A DNA stretch of 64,000 nucleotides. Origin: Arthrobacter sp. 24S4-2. Its GTDB lineage: Bacteria; Actinomycetota; Actinomycetes; Actinomycetales; Micrococcaceae. The translations under genes were made by a program, and so were the position numbers. Shown in pieces: positions 8,851 to 16,613 of the stretch (its first letter is position 1; every line of letters starts with the position of its first letter). The notes below the pieces were generated by a model. That model worked only from the letters and a program-made list of their open reading frames with translations. It was not told the DNA's origin and did no database searches. The stretch is from positions 5,208,001 to 5,272,000 of the forward strand of contig NZ_CP040018.1 in assembly GCF_005280255.1 (NCBI RefSeq). The letters run 5' to 3'.

Positions 8851-9433
8851 CTGCTGCCGCGCGGGCGGCCGCCTCGATCCGGGCCCGGTGGGCGACCCAT
8901 TCTTCGGTGGTCCGCGTGGTCAGATTGGGGTCCCCGGGCCGCTGGCCAGCTGATCCGTCGATGAGCTCGCGGAGGATGTCGGCGTGGCCAAGGTGCTGGG
9001 CGGTTTCCACGCACATGTGAACCAGGATCTGGTGCAGTGTCACGTGCCGCCGCTCTTCGGGCCACCACGGCACCACACCAGGTGCGTCCAGCGGGAGGGC
9101 GTCAATCGTGGCGTCGCTGTGCTCGGCAGAGAACCGGTGGAGTTCCACGATCTGTTCCCGCGTCTCCTCCGTGCCGGCCCACAGGTCGGCGTCGGGCTCG
9201 GCATCATCGTCAAGCCACGGCAGTTCCTTGGGCGCAGGCCGGCCGAAGACCTCGCCGAAGTATCCCAGTTCCACACTTGCCACATGCTTGACCAGGCCCA
9301 AGAGGTTCGTGCCAGTCGGCGTCAGCGGCCTGCGGGCGTCGTACTCGTCCAGGCCGTCGAGCTTGCCGAGGAGGTCATCGCGCCGCGTGCGCAAGTAGCG
9401 GTGCAGGGTTGCCTTGTCATCCATAGCGGGCAC
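8840..9433 (-). CDS. DinB-fold (DUF664) metal-binding protein
   Basis: A 197-aa four-helix-bundle protein of the DinB/DUF664 superfamily. GTNLLGLVKHVASVELGYFG carries the first His, and LHQILVHMCVETAQHLGHAD carries the metal-ligand histidines; DEYDARRPLTPTG is also typical. Members are mycothiol- or bacillithiol-dependent transferases or damage-induced proteins of unknown substrate. The GTG at 9433 is preferred over the ATG at 9424 because GAGAGAGG, part of a 32-bp repeat unit, lies 9 nt upstream. The 3' end also lies inside repeat sequence. Both ends of this gene therefore use the repeat family. Confidence 0.8.
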   Translation of the reverse strand: MPAMDDKATLHRYLRTRRDDLLGKLDGLDEYDARRPLTPTGTNLLGLVKHVASVELGYFGEVFGRPAPKELPWLDDDAEPDADLWAGTEETREQIVELHRFSAEHSDATIDALPLDAPGVVPWWPEERRHVTLHQILVHMCVETAQHLGHADILRELIDGSAGQRPGDPNLTTRTTEEWVAHRARIEAAARAAADEK

Positions 9434-9439
9434 TATACC

Positions 9440-9516
9440 GATCCTCTCTCACTTCCTGCCTCAAAATCCCCGACGCTCTCCCACTTCCAGCGGGAAAATC
9501 ACCGACGCTCTCTCAC
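9440..9516. repeat. 32-bp-period array, 3 units, between divergent genes
   Basis: Cores start at 9440 (GATCCTCTCTCAC), 9472 (GACGCTCTCCCAC) and 9504 (GACGCTCTCTCAC), exactly 32 bp apart, with 19-nt linkers of different sequence. The array lies between the divergent DinB-like and GNAT genes. Read leftward, the first core gives the Shine-Dalgarno-like GAGAGAGG of the DinB-like gene. Confidence 0.93.
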
Positions 9517-9576
9517 TGGGTCCGAGGGAAAGCCCTGAGGTCCCTTCGTGGACAGTCACCCTGATTGAATGGCGTG

Positions 9577-10224
9577 ATGATTCGAAAGGCGAACCGTGGG
9601 GACCTCAGCAGGATGCAGGCCATCGAAGTCAGTGCGGGCGAGCCGTTCCGCGGTCTCGGTATTGCATCCGTCGCCGATGATCCGCCGCTAAGTTCGGATG
9701 TGCTGGCAGCTTACGCGGATGCGGGGAGGGCTTGGGTGGCCACGGACAGCTTCGATTATCCGGCGGCGTACATTCTGGTGAGCGAGATCGACGGCTGCGC
9801 ACACGTCGAGCAGGTTTCCGTGCACGCGCGTCACGCCCGCGAGCGCCTAGGCCAAGCCCTCATCGAAGAAGTAGGACGCTGGGCAGCTGCCTCGGGCCTC
9901 CAAGGACTCACCTTGACCACATTTGCGTGCGTGCCTTGGAACGGACCGTACTACGCACGCTTGGGATTTGTGCCGGTTCCTGAGGACCGCTGGTCGCCGG
10001 GGCTCCGCGAGATGGTCGCGGAAGAAGCGGCCCACGGTTTGGATGCCTGGCCTCGCGTTGTCATGAAACGGCCGCTCTCCGCCGTCGGTGATCCGCAGGA
10101 ACTGCGACAGCGTCACCACCCGGACGACAGTAACTGCGACAGCGTCCCGATTCGGGCGGCAGGAAGGGAGAGAGCGTCCCAACCCACGCGACGGGAAATG
10201 AGAGAGCGTCCCGATTCGGGCTAG
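9577..10224 (+). CDS. GNAT-family N-acetyltransferase with repeat-derived tail
   Basis: The protein is about 215 aa. The GNAT fold is shown by MIRKANRGDLSRMQAIEVSA, the acetyl-CoA motif VSVHARHARERLGQALIEEV, TLTTFACVPWNGPYYARLGF and the terminal VVMKRPL. The substrate is unknown. The ATG at 9577 is preferred (GTG at 9574 also possible); the TTG at 9565 is unlikely. The last ~40 residues, from about 10102 on, are encoded by a 32-bp repeat array and are rich in Arg, Asp and Ser, unlike any GNAT domain. The domain therefore lost its own stop codon when the array formed or inserted. The TAG stop (10222-10224) overlaps the stop of the convergent EAL gene in the palindrome CTAG. Confidence 0.85.
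   Translation: MIRKANRGDLSRMQAIEVSAGEPFRGLGIASVADDPPLSSDVLAAYADAGRAWVATDSFDYPAAYILVSEIDGCAHVEQVSVHARHARERLGQALIEEVGRWAAASGLQGLTLTTFACVPWNGPYYARLGFVPVPEDRWSPGLREMVAEEAAHGLDAWPRVVMKRPLSAVGDPQELRQRHHPDDSNCDSVPIRAAGRERASQPTRREMRERPDSG
10102..10210. repeat. 32-bp-period array, 4 units, inside the 3' end of a CDS
   Basis: Reverse-orientation cores end at 10114, 10146, 10178 and 10210, exactly 32 bp apart. The first two read CTGCGACAGCGTC; the last two are closer to GTGAGAGAGCGTC. The 19-nt linkers differ, although two share CCGATTCGGGC. The array lies within the last 120 nt of the GNAT frame and ends 10 nt before the EAL stop codon. Confidence 0.92.
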
Positions 10225-11365
10225 GCTGCCGGGCCGGCCGATCCCGAGACGGACGTCTTCTCTCCGGCAGCGGTGTGCCAGGCGGCCCAGTCCAGCGGCT
10301 GGACGGAGGGTCGGCCCAACAGGTATCCCTGCCCGGTGACCATTCCGAGCTCCATGACGGAGCTGAGCTCAGCCTGGGTTTCGATGCCTTCGGCCACCAG
10401 GTCCGCGCCGATCTGCCTGGAGAACTCCACCATGGCCGCGCCAAGGGTCTGCTGCCCTGCGCCACGGTCAATCCCGGCGATCATGTTGCGGTCGAGCTTG
10501 ATGATGTCAGGGCTGAGCTGCTTGACCTGGCTCATCGATCCGAAGCCTGCTCCCGCACCGTCCACGGCCACGCGGAGTCCGCGCTGCCGCAGGGGTGCAA
10601 GGGCAGCGACGAGGGGAGCATATTCATCCTCGGCAAGCCGTTCCGTCAGTTCGATGACCATCCGGTCCACGGCCAGCCGGGATTGTTCCACAAACACCCG
10701 GAGGCGGGGTCGAGGCACGCGGCCGGTGACAGGTTCAGGCTCACATAGACGTCCGCCGGCAACTGTTCCGCAGCAACAAGGGCTGCCTGCAGTGCGGCGA
10801 ACTCCAGGTCGGGGCCGAGGCCTACCGCGGCGGCCTCGTTGAACCAGTGATCCGCGCTGGCGCCATCGTCGCTGACAAAACGCGTCAGCGCCTCCGCACC
10901 AATAACGTTCCGGCTGGCAAGTTCATGGATGGGCTGGAACGCGGTGAGGAGCATCCTGTCGCCCAGGATCGCCTCAATGCGGCGCCTGCTGCGGCGGGTA
11001 AACAGCACGGGCTCGCCGTAGTCCTCATCAGGCAGGGGCAAATCGGGGGTGGGAAGGTTTTCTTCCTGAACCAGGTGCAGGCCGGGCTCGTCCGTCTGCT
11101 CGTCGGTGATGCCCCTGGTTGCAATCAGGTGCTCCAGCAGGGCGCGCTCGGGATTTCCCGGGTGTGATTCCATCCGGCTGCGCAACTGGTCTCGAGCCCA
11201 CTCGCTCTGCGGAGTAGCGTCATCCAGCACAGACTCGATGATGTCCCGCGCCTGTCCGCGGATCGCCGAATCACCAGCGTCCGCGGACGGGATCGACTGG
11301 GGTCCCCTGCCCGTCGTCGATGCTCCATCGGTCAATGCTGGAAAAGAAGTCTCATCCATTGACAT
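10221..11365 (-). pseudogene. EAL-domain cyclic-di-GMP phosphodiesterase-like protein, frameshifted
   Basis: A protein of about 381 aa if the frame is restored. An unannotated N-terminal ~120 residues precede an EAL domain: TAFQPIHELASRNVIGAEALTRF, VSLNLSPAACLDP, VIELTERL, IIKLDRNMI, LVAEGIET and GYLLGRP. EAL enzymes hydrolyse cyclic di-GMP. The second half of the usual DDFGTG metal site reads VDGAGAGFG, so one metal-binding Asp is replaced by Gly and activity is doubtful. The frame breaks at 10706-10709 (GGGG on the + strand); a fifth G restores LDPRLRVFVEQ. The start at 11365 has AAAGGA 8 nt upstream. The protein has no transmembrane segment. Confidence 0.85.
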
Positions 11366-11544
11366 TGGCTATTCCTTTATAAGTGCTGGTCCCGGCTGAG
11401 CCCGGGACCCGTCCGTGGATACACCGCATTCTTAATTCGAGGATGCAGGAACCGCGAACGTTTCAAAAGCGTACAACGCGACCGTGTTGTCTGTCTGTAC
11501 CTGTCTCCGAACTTGTGTCCGACTCGTGATACTAAGCGGACGCG

Positions 11545-12578
11545 CTATTCCTCCACGAATTCCGCTGCCAAATGGATGCTGTTGTCCGCCAGCCACACCG
11601 GGTTGAACGCCTTGCTTAGGTAGTTGCTGCCCGAGTCGGGGCCATTGCCACCACTACGGATCCGTGCGGGGCGGCGCGCGCAACCCTGAGGGCGGCGGCC
11701 ACAGCCAGTCCCGAGGAGGGCCCCAGGGACAGCCCCTCCTCGTTCAGCAGCAGGTGCTCGGTGGTGTAAACCTCGTTGTTGGGGATGCGCAGGAAGCGGT
11801 CCACGATGCCGCGGTCGAAGATCTTGGGCCACTCGGCTTCCGGCCAGGAATTCCCTACCCCGTCCACCAGGATCTCGCCGGGGTGGCCGCCGCTGTATAC
11901 GGAGCCGAAGGGATCCGCGGCGATCACCTCAACGTGTCCGCCCGTCTTTTCCTTCAGGTATCGGCCGGTGCCGCTGATGGTGCCGCCGGTGCCGATGCCG
12001 GCCACTAAATGCGTTATCTTGCCGGAGGTCTGCTGCCAGATTTCCGGTGCCGTTCCTTCGTAGTGGGCCAGCGGGTTGGCGGGGTTGTCGAACTGCTGCG
12101 GCCGCCAGGCGCCCGGATTTTCCGCCGTGATCCGGGCCGCCACAGCCCGCGCGTTCTCCGGCGACTCCGCCGGCGCCGTCCAGTCCGTCATCACCACCCG
12201 GGCGCCATATCGGTGCAGGGCTGCGAGCTTTTCCGACGAAATCGTGTCCCCGGTGACCACCACCACAGGATGTCCGGTCAGCGCACCGATCAGCGCCAGC
12301 CCGATCCCGGTGTTCCCCGAGGTGCTCTCCACGATGGTCGCACCTGCCCGGAGCTCGCCGCTGCGCTCCGCGGCGCGCACCATGCTCAGCGCGGTGCGGT
12401 CCTTGATGGAGCCGCCGGGATTGTCAGATTCCAGCTTGGCGTAGACAGTACTGCCCAGCCCTCTGCTCAGGACGTTCAAGGGCACCAGCAGAGTGTTTCC
12501 CACCTGCGCCAGCACGGCGGCAGCGTCCGCCGCAACGTCAGCTTCCTGAACCGCGTGCCTGCCTGTCATGGTGCTCAT
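11545..12578 (-). pseudogene. cysteine synthase family PLP enzyme, frameshifted near the C-terminus
   Basis: About 344 aa if restored. A fold-type-II PLP enzyme of the CysK/cystathionine beta-synthase family. The PLP lysine lies in NPGGSIKDRTALSM, the substrate loop is ESTSGNTGIGLAL, and phosphate-cup-like GIGTGGTISGTGRYL follows. It normally joins sulfide (or another nucleophile) with O-acetylserine or a related substrate. The frame breaks at 11638-11641 (GGGG on the + strand); a fifth G restores APDSGSNYLSKAFNPVWL and the stop at 11545. The ATG at 12578 has AAAGGTGA upstream and lies 2 nt after the stop of the ammonia-lyase-like gene, so it is the last gene of a three-gene operon. The nucleophile is unknown; the operon suggests a sulfur species. 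Confidence 0.85.
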
Positions 12579-12580
12579 GC

Positions 12581-14202
12581 TCACCTTTCCACTCCGCCCT
12601 TGACGGCGCCGCTGAGGCCGCCCCGGAGGGCGCCGTTCAAGAAGCCGTTCAAGAAGCCGTCCAGGGCACCATTGAGGGCGCCGTTCAGTTCGGCGCGCGC
12701 CTGGTCCACCAAGTCTGCCGCCGGCAAGTGCCGGGCCAGCAGCCCGGAAAGAAGGTCGACGACGACGCCGGTCCCCTTCCCCAGCGGACGCACCGCCCGC
12801 GCTTCCGCCCCGCCCAGCAGATACACGGCGGTGAGGGCCTCGATCGCGAGCAATTTTTCGGCCGCGTCCACGGATCTCTCCAGCTGCTGCAAGGCCAGCG
12901 GCGCCAAAGTGGAGTGGTCCTCCACATCCGCGGACAGTGTGGGTGCACCCAGGGTGGCCGGCCCCGCGAGGGCCTTGAGCTCGGCCAGCAGCCCGGCCGC
13001 CGAATACCAGAGAAGACCGGGCAGCTGTTCCGATTCGAGGGCAGCCCCGTTCCTGGCTGCCTCGAGGTGGCGCTGACGGATGCGCCGCTGCGGCGGGTAG
13101 AGCTTGGCGATCCGGCGTTCGCTGCTGATACCCAGATGGGCCAGCCCCAGCCGCAGCGCCTCGAACGAGAGAGCCAGCTGCATGGGCTGGAAGTTGCCGC
13201 CGGAGACCATCCGGCCGGAGGCGAGATCGGTGAGCGGGTTGTCCCCCCGCCCGTTGAGCTCCACCTCCAGTGCGTCTTCCAGGGCAGTGACCTGCCACCT
13301 AAAAGCTCCGTGGGTCTGGGGTGCCGCCCGGAAGGACAGCGCGTCCTGCACGGACACCTCCCGGTCAGGATCCTCCAGCCAGCCCCCTTCAAGGAGCCGC
13401 AGCACATGGGCCGCCGTGACAGTCTGGCCCGCCACCATCTTGGCCGCCTGCACCGCCGGCGAAAACGGGCTAAGGTTCCCGCCGCCGTCGTGCCGTGCCG
13501 TCGCCTCCAGCGACAACGCCAGCGCAGTGTCCGCCAGGTCGGCGAGCCGCAGGCTCCGGTGCAGCACCAGCGCGCCGACGCCGATCGAATAGGAATTGGA
13601 GCTGACCAGTGCCAGCGCTTCACCGGGCGCCAGTTCCAGCGGCGCCAGCCCGGCTTCGGCGAGCGCCTGCCCGCCCGGCAGCAGGCCGCCGTCGGGCGAT
13701 ACCGCCCGGCCTTCCCCGATGGCGACGGCGGCCACGGCGGCGAGGTGGGTCAGGTCGGCGGAGCCCACGGACCCATCACGGGGGACCGCCGGCACCACGC
13801 CCCGGTTGAGCATTTCGGCATAGAAGCGGGCCGTTTCCGGCCGGACGCCGGAGCCGCCGCGGCTGAAACCCACCAGCCGCGCCAGGATCACCGCGCGGAC
13901 CTCATCAGCGGCCAGCAACTCCCCACACCGCTGTTGTGGTAGCGCACCACCTGCACCTGGTACGCGAGGATCGACTTCTCGTCCACGGCAGTGTCACGCC
14001 CCGAACCGAGCAGGGTGTTCAGTCCGTACACCCTGTGGCCGGAGTCGATGGCCTGCTGCACCACTTCCCGGGAGAGCCCGATCAGCTCCAGCGCGTCCGT
14101 GCTCAGGACGAATTTCATGGCCGGATCCGCCGCGGCCTCAGCGATGTCCTTGGCACGCACGTGCGCCGTGCCGATGAGGAAAGTGCTGCCGCCGTTTCCC
14201 AT
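12581..14202 (-). pseudogene. aromatic-amino-acid-lyase (HAL/PAL) family protein without MIO triad, frameshifted
   Basis: About 540 aa if restored. Family marks are HRVYGLNTLLGSGRD, VQDALSFRAAPQTHGAF, DNPLTD, MVSGGNFQPMQLALSFEAL, SSERRIAKLYPPQRR and ADVEDHS. In HAL/PAL enzymes the sequence GSVGASGDL forms the MIO electrophile from Ala-Ser-Gly. Here it reads GSVGSADLTHLA, in frame on both sides, so MIO cannot form in the usual way. That points to a lyase working by another mechanism, or to a different reaction. The frame breaks at 13921-13924 (CCCC on the + strand); a fifth C restores SGVGELLAADEVRAV. The C-terminus carries eight tetrapeptide repeats (12596-12691). The start at 14202 lies 4 nt after the upstream monooxygenase stop. 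Confidence 0.8.
12596..12691 (-). repeat. 12-bp tandem repeat encoding eight x-Phi-x-Gly tetrapeptides
   Basis: Eight 12-bp units such as GCCGTTCAAGAA run without a break. On the coding strand they give ELNG, ALNG, ALDG, FLNG, FLNG, ALRG, GLSG and AVKG, just before the C-terminus of the ammonia-lyase-like protein. The glycine every fourth residue resembles a glycine-zipper helix. It is probably a slippage-generated extension. Confidence 0.9.
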
Positions 14203-14206
14203 GGCG

Positions 14207-15535
14207 CTAGAAGTCCAGCAGGTTCCGGCGGAACCCGCCGTCGCCATAGCTTGTACGGAGCAGCCCCCGCCGCCGCAGCACCGGCGCCAGGCGATCCAGG
14301 ACGCCGTGAACAGTGGCCGGGTCTACGAAGCCGGAGAACAGGAACCCGTCCCCACCCACCTGGGCGCCGGTCTCCTCGAGGTACTCCGCAATGTCCTCGG
14401 CCGTGCCGATGATGCTGTCGCCCGCGCCGCCGCTGCGTGCCTGCAGGAGCTGGCGCAGCGTGGATCCGGGCGGACCTGCCTTGGCGAAGTGGTCCAGGGT
14501 CCCCTGGTTGCTGTTGGTGGTGAGTTCGGGGAGCGGCGCGTCGAGGTCGAACTGTTTGAAGTCGATGACCGAGAGGTAGGAGATGGAGTTCAGCTGGCTG
14601 TCGATGTCGCGCTGCGTGAGCTGCCGGCGCTGCTCACGGAGGTCATCAGCCTCGGCGCGGGAGCCCACCACGGTGGGTTTGAGGACGAACAGCACCTTGA
14701 CGTCGTCTGGGTTCCGGCCGGCCGCGGCGGCCTCCGCCCGGATGGAGTTGCGGTAGTCCTTCATGCCGTCCGCGCCCCGGGCCAGGGCTATTGCGACGTC
14801 GGCGTTTGCGCCCGCGAAGGCCTTGCCCCGCGGCGACGCGCCGGCCTGGACCAGCACCGGCTCCTCCGGCAGCGGTGCGGTGTTCAGCGGCCCCCGGACC
14901 TTGAAGAACTCGCCGTTGTGGTTGATCGGATGGACCTTCGTGTGGTCCGCAAAGACGCCCGCTTCCGCGTCCTCCAGGATGGCGTCGGGGGCCCAGCTGC
15001 GCCAGAGTTTGCGGACAACGACCACGAACTCCTCGGCTTTCTCGTAGCGGAGGTCATGCTCGATCTGCTGGTCCAGCCCGTAGTTCTGCGCGGCAAGGTC
15101 GCTGCCGGACGTCACCACGTTCCAGCCCAGCTGGCCGTTGGAAAAGTGCTGCAGGGTGGCCAGCAGCCGGGCTGCCGTAAACGGCGGGTAGAAAGAGGCG
15201 CTGACCGTGGGAACAATGCCCAGGTGTTCCGCGGCGGAGAGCAGGTACGGGACCAGTGCCAGCGGATCGTGCTTGGGCGCAAAGGACGCCTGCGCCAGCG
15301 ACACCTCGGCACTGCCGCCGTAGGTGTCCGGAACCGTGAGGGAGTCCTCGATGATGAACAGGTCCAGCCCGGCCCGCTCGAATTCGCGCACGGCGTGCTG
15401 ATAGAGCGCCGGCTTTTTCCAGTCGTAGCCGACGCCGTAGCCGGGCGTTCCCCAGCCCTGGACGCCAAATCCGTGACCCACAAACCAACCGAAGTGCAGC
15501 ATGGGACTGACTGTATTCCCGTTGGATCTGTTCAC
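14207..15535 (-). CDS. FMN-dependent monooxygenase, NtaA/SnaA/DszA family (LLM class)
   Basis: A 442-aa flavin-dependent monooxygenase. Family marks are LHFGWFVGHGFGVQGWG, GLDLFIIEDSL, a substrate-loop region around TVSASFYPPFTAARLLATL, the QLGWNVVTSGSDLAAQNYG block and PVLVQAGASPRGKAFA. Members oxidise nitrilotriacetate, dibenzothiophene sulfone, methionine-derived sulfur compounds and related substrates, using reduced FMN from a separate reductase. The frame starts at a GTG (15535); the ATG at 15502 (MLHFGWF) is an equally good start. It is the first gene of a leftward operon with the ammonia-lyase-like and cysteine-synthase genes, which suggests an organosulfur substrate. No flavin reductase gene is nearby. 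Confidence 0.85.
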   Translation of the reverse strand: MNRSNGNTVSPMLHFGWFVGHGFGVQGWGTPGYGVGYDWKKPALYQHAVREFERAGLDLFIIEDSLTVPDTYGGSAEVSLAQASFAPKHDPLALVPYLLSAAEHLGIVPTVSASFYPPFTAARLLATLQHFSNGQLGWNVVTSGSDLAAQNYGLDQQIEHDLRYEKAEEFVVVVRKLWRSWAPDAILEDAEAGVFADHTKVHPINHNGEFFKVRGPLNTAPLPEEPVLVQAGASPRGKAFAGANADVAIALARGADGMKDYRNSIRAEAAAAGRNPDDVKVLFVLKPTVVGSRAEADDLREQRRQLTQRDIDSQLNSISYLSVIDFKQFDLDAPLPELTTNSNQGTLDHFAKAGPPGSTLRQLLQARSGGAGDSIIGTAEDIAEYLEETGAQVGGDGFLFSGFVDPATVHGVLDRLAPVLRRRGLLRTSYGDGGFRRNLLDF

Positions 15536-15700
15536 GGCTGCCTGGTTTCATCCGGCGTTACAGCGGTTCATCTCCCGTCATTATCCTCCCGGTGCGGCCA
15601 TTTGTAACTGCAACGCAGGGTCATGTACGGGCCGCAATAACCCCCGATTGGCTCCGGGTTGATTGCGCATTGCGCGTGGTCCCGTTACGGAAGATGACGA

Positions 15701-15724
15701 CGACGGCGGTGCGGGCCGCCGTCG
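15701..15724 (+). promoter_or_regulatory. hairpin ahead of the SAM riboswitch
   Basis: A perfect 9-bp stem, CGACGGCGG paired with CCGCCGTCG, closes a 6-nt loop (TGCGGG) 20 nt upstream of the riboswitch core. In this divergent gap it could terminate leader transcription coming from the left, bind a regulator, or be part of the riboswitch leader. The sequence does not decide between these. Confidence 0.35.
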
Positions 15725-15744
15725 TAAGTGTTACGTTTTTGGGG

Positions 15745-15824
15745 AGTAATGAGAACCGGTGCCAAGCCCTGACTGGCCGGTCGGCAACCCTCCCTTTCGC
15801 GGCGGGGTGCCTCAGGTGAATACT
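15745..15824 (+). ncRNA. SAM-IV-type S-adenosylmethionine riboswitch
   Basis: The leader carries the conserved SAM-IV/SAM-I core pattern: GAGAACCGGTGCCAAGCCC, then GGCCGGTCGGCAACCCTCC and CGCGGCGGGGTGCCTCAGG. AGTA (15745-15748) pairs with TACT (15821-15824) to close P1. It sits 50 nt upstream of a DUF1737-rhodanese-metZ operon, matching the actinobacterial pattern in which SAM represses methionine synthesis. SAM-IV is favoured over SAM-I by the GGCCGG-CGGCAACC arrangement and host type. I could not run a covariance model. Confidence 0.8.
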
Positions 15825-15873
15825 CGGCATATCGACCAATTCGAGCTGCAAGCGTGAGAGAAGGAGACCCGTC

Positions 15874-16197
15874 GTGTCTGACGCCCCCGCCCAACTGGTT
15901 CCGGCCGCCGCCCCGGCTGCCGCTGGCCAGGACCTGTCCCAGGAAAAGCTGGCGTACCGCCTGATCACCGGCCCGGATGACCGTTCCTTCTGCGAGCGCA
16001 TCTCCGCGGCGCTGGCCGAAGGCTACGTCCTGCACGGGAGCCCGGCGGCCACGTTCAACGGCACCACCGTGATCGTTGCGCAGGCTGTGATCCTTCCGGC
16101 AGCCATCGCCACTGCCGACGCTGCTGTGGCAACCGCGGTGGACGAGCTCGACTTCGACGCCGACTTCCCCGGCGACGGTTTCGAGGGGCACGCGTGA
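15874..16197 (+). CDS. DUF1737 domain protein
   Basis: A 107-aa protein. A poorly conserved Ala-rich N-terminus is followed by the DUF1737 core YRLITGPDDRSFCERISAAL, then EGYVLHGSPAATFNG. The C-terminus is acidic. The function is unknown, but this family recurs ahead of sulfur-assimilation genes in actinobacteria. It is the first gene behind the SAM riboswitch and overlaps the rhodanese start by GTGA, so the three downstream proteins are translationally linked. A role as a small accessory or sensor protein is possible, but nothing in the sequence shows it. Confidence 0.8.
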   Translation: MSDAPAQLVPAAAPAAAGQDLSQEKLAYRLITGPDDRSFCERISAALAEGYVLHGSPAATFNGTTVIVAQAVILPAAIATADAAVATAVDELDFDADFPGDGFEGHA

Positions 16198-16613
16198 GCT
16201 ACGCCGGAGACCTGAGCCCGCAGGACGCCTGGGCCAAGCTGGAACAGGGCGCAGTCCTGGTGGATGTCCGCACCGAGGGCGAGTGGGCGCATATCGGCAT
16301 CCCGGAAACGGCGTCCGCCAACGAAAAGCGAAATGATCCCCTCTTCATCCAGTGGACCTTCCCCGGCGGCATCCCCAACCCGGATTTCGTCGACCAGCTG
16401 AAGCAGCAGGCTCCGGAGGACACCGGCGTCGAATTGGTGTTCCTTTGCCGTTCCGGCGCGCGCTCGGTGGCCGCCGCAATTGCCGCCACGCAGGCCGGGT
16501 TCACGGCCTACAACGTCCTTGAAGGCTTTGAGGGCGAACCGGACCGATGGGGCGAGCGCACCGTCAACGGCTGGAAGAACCGCGGCCTGCCCACCAACCT
16601 CGGAAAGAACTAA
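16194..16613 (+). CDS. rhodanese-like sulfurtransferase
   Basis: A 139-aa single-domain rhodanese. The active loop is C-R-S-G-A-R-S, with the persulfide-forming Cys and the loop Arg. VLVDVRTEGEWAHIG is the usual first half. Such proteins carry sulfane sulfur or move sulfide equivalents. The GTG start overlaps the DUF1737 stop; its own TAA is followed at once by the GTG of metZ. Position suggests it delivers or channels sulfur to MetZ, which uses sulfide. The pairing is an inference from operon structure. Confidence 0.9.
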   Translation: MSYAGDLSPQDAWAKLEQGAVLVDVRTEGEWAHIGIPETASANEKRNDPLFIQWTFPGGIPNPDFVDQLKQQAPEDTGVELVFLCRSGARSVAAAIAATQAGFTAYNVLEGFEGEPDRWGERTVNGWKNRGLPTNLGKN

